DNA of 64,000 nucleotides from Mycolicibacterium rufum (GTDB taxonomy: Bacteria > Actinomycetota > Actinomycetes > Mycobacteriales > Mycobacteriaceae). The stretch covers positions 200,011 to 264,010 of the forward strand of contig NZ_CP092428.2 of the NCBI RefSeq assembly GCF_022374875.2. Direction: 5' to 3'. Shown piece by piece: positions 61,058 through 64,000 of this stretch (its first letter is position 1; each line of letters opens with the position of its first letter). Below the pieces are notes generated by a model. It saw nothing but the letters and a program-made list of their open reading frames with translations, did not search any database and had not been told where the DNA came from. A program made the translations under genes and the position numbers.

Positions 61058-62689
61058 TCAGTCCTGAGCGCTGGCTTCGTCGTAGACCGCGTCGGCGGTG
61101 GTCTGTCCGACGATGACCTTTTCGATTTGGCTGGGCTGGTAGCCGCTGTCGATGAGGAATTGCAGGTACGCGTCCGATCCGACGGTCGAGGCGATGAAGG
61201 ATGCAGTGCCGGTGATTCCCGATCGCGCGTTGCGCCAGGCCGTCTTGTCGGTGCGGGCCTCCAGGGCGCCCAAGACCACGGCCAGGCTGATGACCTGGGC
61301 GCGGGCGTCGATGTTGGTGGAGAAGTCGTTGACCAGGGCGCGCACGCCTCGTTCGTCTTTCGCGCCGAGCAGCTCGGCGGTCAGCCCGGAGCCGTGGTTC
61401 TGGCTCAGGATGTAGGGGTCGCGGGTGAGGCAGTGCGCGACGAACGTCGCCGCACCCTTGGGTGCGGTCTTGCGGGCCAACAGCTTGGTCACGTAGTCAC
61501 GGCGTACGGACTGGGCTGCCTCACCGAGACGGTTGAGCACCAAAACCTTTCGCCGTTCCCGACGCTCGGCTTCCTGCTGTGCGGCGGCACGCTCGGCGAT
61601 TGCCTCGGGGCTGTCCGCTGCGGAGCCGTCGACCTGTGGCGCACCGCGCCGCGCCACGGACTCTTGCAGCGACGGGGTGATGGTGAGACCCGCCGCCTCA
61701 TAGTCCCGGCAGTACCACTCGGGGACGACGAACGTCTTCTCGGTCACGGTCGAGGCGTGCCGCAACCCCTCCGCGGGTGTGGCGTCTTCATCGTCCTGGG
61801 TGTCCCAGTCGATGTCGCACTCGTCGACCGCGGCGCCGGTCTCGTTGTCGACCAGGCCGTCCTCTTCGACCAGGTACACCACCCAGTGCTCGGGCTTCTT
61901 CTCGATGTCGGCGGGTAGCGCCTCACCCTCGCTGGTGCGCAGGTAGTCCTCGGCGATCGCCGACGTGTCCGTCCACCGCGGTCGGTCGGCCAGGACGGTG
62001 TAGCCACGTTCGGCGAAGTCGGCCTCGGCCGCGTCGAACAGCGCGGCCACCTCACGCTCCAGGCGCAGGCTCGACAGGGTGTGCGCGAAGTTGCTTCCCC
62101 CGAAGCGGGCCGCGCCCATCAGCCGCTGAACCGCGTTGGCGTCGCCCTCGAACTCAGCGAGCGCTTGCGCCTGGGTGAAGTCGAGCAGACCGCCGTCGAC
62201 GGCTTCCAGCGCCGCCGTCGATTTCGACACCGCCCCGGCGGCTGCGACCTCGTCGCGGCGCATCGAGAGCTTCTTGGCAACCTTGGTCGCAGACATGCCG
62301 GTGTCGAGCATCTGCTGGATGCCGCGGGCACGTTGGGAGTTGGTCAACGCTGCGCGCCGGTCGTTGGCGACCATCTGCTGAACGATCCGCTCGACGGTTG
62401 CGGCATCGTCATCGGACGTTCCGGTGGGCATCACGTACACCGGCACCTTCTCCAAGCCGACCTCGCGGGCACCGAGGGTGCGGCATTGCCCCTCGCGAAC
62501 GCAGATGCGGCCGGTGGCGTCGCGTACCGCCAGGATCGGAACGATGACGCCAAGCTCGCGCAGACTGTCGATGAACTCCTTGTCCAGATGGACGAAGTCG
62601 CGCACGTTGTCTTCGAGCTCCAGCGTGTGCGGGTCGAGGTATACGACGGACCCGGCGACCTGCTCGGTGGTGTCGGTGGTGATGGACAT
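61058..62689 (-). CDS. ParB/Srx-domain DNA-binding protein
   Basis: The product is 543 aa. The N-terminal ParB nuclease-like domain reads YLDPHTLELEDNVRDFVHLD, with LRELGVIVPILAVRD and the CTPase-type box CVREGQCRTLGA. A helix-turn-helix follows (SQRARGIQQMLDTGMSATKV, AKKLSMRRDEVAAA). A long, mostly helical C-terminal region follows. It is larger than chromosomal ParB, as in plasmid and phage relatives. No parA is in the window, so it may act in partition, replication control or regulation. Confidence 0.82.
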   Translation of the reverse strand: MSITTDTTEQVAGSVVYLDPHTLELEDNVRDFVHLDKEFIDSLRELGVIVPILAVRDATGRICVREGQCRTLGAREVGLEKVPVYVMPTGTSDDDAATVERIVQQMVANDRRAALTNSQRARGIQQMLDTGMSATKVAKKLSMRRDEVAAAGAVSKSTAALEAVDGGLLDFTQAQALAEFEGDANAVQRLMGAARFGGSNFAHTLSSLRLEREVAALFDAAEADFAERGYTVLADRPRWTDTSAIAEDYLRTSEGEALPADIEKKPEHWVVYLVEEDGLVDNETGAAVDECDIDWDTQDDEDATPAEGLRHASTVTEKTFVVPEWYCRDYEAAGLTITPSLQESVARRGAPQVDGSAADSPEAIAERAAAQQEAERRERRKVLVLNRLGEAAQSVRRDYVTKLLARKTAPKGAATFVAHCLTRDPYILSQNHGSGLTAELLGAKDERGVRALVNDFSTNIDARAQVISLAVVLGALEARTDKTAWRNARSGITGTASFIASTVGSDAYLQFLIDSGYQPSQIEKVIVGQTTADAVYDEASAQD

Positions 62690-63066
62690 GTGTGGTGACC
62701 TTCCTCGTCAACGCGGGCACCCCGGGTCGGGCCGCCCGTTCTTTTGCCGTCTGGCGAAAACGAATTGGTGGCCAGTGGCGCAGGTGAGCGGGAAGGTCTC
62801 GGGCGCAGAAGTTTTCCCGTGAGCGCAGCGAACACGGGTGGGAAAAGTTCTGCGAGCCCGCAGGGCCCGGAGGAGCGCAGCGGGGGAGAGCCGACGGCCT
62901 TCCGCGGCCAAGCCGCGGCCACAAAATGAGTGGGCCAGAAGGCAAAACAACGGCGTTATCAGCCACGCCGGAGGCGTGTCCACCTAGGGTGGGTCGCTGC
63001 TGTGGTGCGATGCGTACGGGCAGTGACCGCCTGCCCAGTTGAACGAACCCGTAGGCGTCGTCGAAA
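62690..63066. other. intergenic region with hairpins, possible ParB target or origin
   Basis: No gene has support here. Features are a long interrupted inverted repeat (62804-62853) and a short CCGCGGCC..GCCGCGG repeat near 62897-62920. The position directly upstream of the ParB-family gene makes it a candidate binding region. Confidence 0.4.
62804..62853. repeat. interrupted inverted repeat upstream of parB-like gene
   Basis: CGCAGAAGTTTTCCCGTG at the left faces CACGGGTGGGAAAAGTTCTG at the right, around AGCGCAGCGAA. One mismatch and a 4-base bulge are present. Confidence 0.7.
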
Positions 63067-63627
63067 CTACTTCACGGGCGTTGCATCGGTGTGGCCGTAG
63101 CAGGGCGGTCCCCAGAGGCCGCGCTGCGCTCGTTGCGCTTCGGCCTCCGCGGCCTGGATCTGCGGTGTCAGAGTGGCTGGGCGCCGGCCGTAAACGTAAG
63201 ACTTTGCCGCACCCGCTCGGGCCGCCTCGACCGAGAAGTCCCAGCCTCCCGCCCTTTCCACGTAAGCCAGCGTCCTTCCGTAGCGGTCGTGGGTGTCCTG
63301 GCTGGGATCGGTGACGATCACGACGCGCTGGCCGGTGAGTGCGGAACGGGCGAACTCGCTTGCCTCGGGACCCCAACAGCCGATACCGTAGCCGGGCTTG
63401 TGCACCTCGGGGCTGTCGACTCCAATTAGCCTGATACGCAATCGACCTCGGGAATCATCGACCACGTCGACCGTATCACCGTCGACCACCCGCAGAACAG
63501 TGGCAGTCAGGTCAGGGTCGTCGGCACGGCTTACCGCAATCGGACCGAGGGAGGCCGAGCAGGCGGTGACCATCAGCCCGGCCGCAGCAAGGATGGCGGC
63601 CACTCGCCCAGCAGCTGAGGTCCTCAT
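63067..63627 (-). CDS. secreted thermonuclease-like (SNase) lipoprotein
   Basis: The product is 186 aa from ATG 63627. The signal peptide ends in a lipobox-like LMVTAC. The nuclease domain has VLRVVDGDTVDVVDDSRGRL, LRIRLIGVDSPEVHKPGYG (Asp and Arg of the active site) and VTDPSQDTHDRYGRTLAYVE (second Arg). These are the catalytic regions of Ca-dependent staphylococcal-type nucleases. It overlaps its upstream partner by 4 nt. It may trim or degrade DNA at the cell surface during transfer. Confidence 0.88.
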   Translation of the reverse strand: MRTSAAGRVAAILAAAGLMVTACSASLGPIAVSRADDPDLTATVLRVVDGDTVDVVDDSRGRLRIRLIGVDSPEVHKPGYGIGCWGPEASEFARSALTGQRVVIVTDPSQDTHDRYGRTLAYVERAGGWDFSVEAARAGAAKSYVYGRRPATLTPQIQAAEAEAQRAQRGLWGPPCYGHTDATPVK

Positions 63628-63941
63628 GGGAGCCTCTGGTAGTGGTCTTGGGCCAGTTGCGCCAACCGCCAAGTGGTCAGCATCGAGTCGCTCGCCTGCA
63701 CGCCGAGCGGGACGTAGCCCTGGAGCCAGCCGTCGAGTATGTACTCGCGCAGGACGAAGTCGTCGATGTCTTCTCCGCCGTCTTTGACCCGGTGGAGAAC
63801 GCCGACCGCCCGGTCGAACACCGCATCGTCGATACCGTTGTCGCTAGCGGTCTTGCGAGCGTTGCCCTGGCCGACCTCGGGATTGAGCGCGAGCGCCGCA
63901 AGCTCAAAGACGTAAGGACGGTTCGCCGCCGGGGCGGTCAT
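63624..63941 (-). CDS. 105-aa unknown protein coupled to the nuclease
   Basis: ATG 63941 begins MTAPAANRPYVFELAALALN. The product continues GIDDAVFDRAVGVLHRVKDG and FVLREYILDGWLQGYVPLG, then DSMLTTWRLAQLAQDHYQRL. It is helical and acidic, without a signal peptide. The ATGA overlap with the nuclease gene implies co-translation, but it has no similarity I recognise and no inhibitor hallmark. Confidence 0.65.
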   Translation of the reverse strand: MTAPAANRPYVFELAALALNPEVGQGNARKTASDNGIDDAVFDRAVGVLHRVKDGGEDIDDFVLREYILDGWLQGYVPLGVQASDSMLTTWRLAQLAQDHYQRLP

Positions 63942-64000
63942 CGCTCTGACCCTCGGTTCTGCATGAATCCACGGTATGCCCGGGATTGCGCACTGAGCAA

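Overview
The window is GC-rich DNA with strong G/C third-position bias, many GTG starts, leaderless-looking promoters and an actinobacterial MobF relaxase. I infer a mycobacterial (Mycolicibacterium-like) conjugative plasmid or integrated conjugative element carrying a large accessory island. I see no rRNA or tRNA genes and no CRISPR array.

Region 1 (1-13.5 kb) is a conjugation and DNA-processing block. It holds a membrane-anchored discoidin-like protein leaving the window, an HTH regulator with a leaderless promoter, then a tightly overlapping plus-strand run: membrane protein, TraG/TraD-like coupling ATPase, winged-helix protein, small membrane protein and two unknowns. The run ends in a giant N6-methylase/SNF2-helicase gene interrupted by a complete IS30-family element at 6572-8050. 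The last 0.77 kb of that gene is an in-frame copy of the relaxase 3' end.

Region 2 (13.5-20 kb) is a rearranged, IS-rich segment bounded by that inverted repeat (12766-13533 and 19934-20713). It holds an unknown 554-aa protein behind a palindromic operator, an istB remnant, an EamA transporter, and an IS256-family element split by an IS110-family element.

Region 3 (20-27 kb) carries the ~1958-aa MobF relaxase/helicase, a candidate oriT region, a small HTH protein and an HNH-like protein.

Region 4 (27-35.5 kb) is a minus-strand array of small orphan genes. Several sit behind one of two nearly identical ~300-bp leader modules that contain large hairpins, and most are followed by a strong terminator hairpin. 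This is the most unusual architecture in the window. It continues into a secreted trypsin-like protease, a DnaB-N-like protein and NrdH redoxin.

Region 5 (36.9-56.1 kb) is an envelope, metal and fluoride stress island. It contains two COG4705 membrane proteins, a lipoprotein plus double-ATPase ABC exporter, two PAP2 phosphatases, UppP, a two-component system, a ZIP transporter with an IdeR/DtxR-like box, an MFS transporter, a universal stress protein, and a CrcB fluoride-channel pair under a recognisable fluoride riboswitch. A FetB-like permease is also present. Five promoters share TCAGCG-N4/5-TCAGCG-type direct repeats, probably the operator of the local response regulator.

Region 6 (56-64 kb) has a Tn554-like pair of tyrosine recombinases inserted into a PAPS-reductase-like gene, then a ParB-family protein, a hairpin-rich intergenic region, and a secreted thermonuclease-like lipoprotein with a partner gene.
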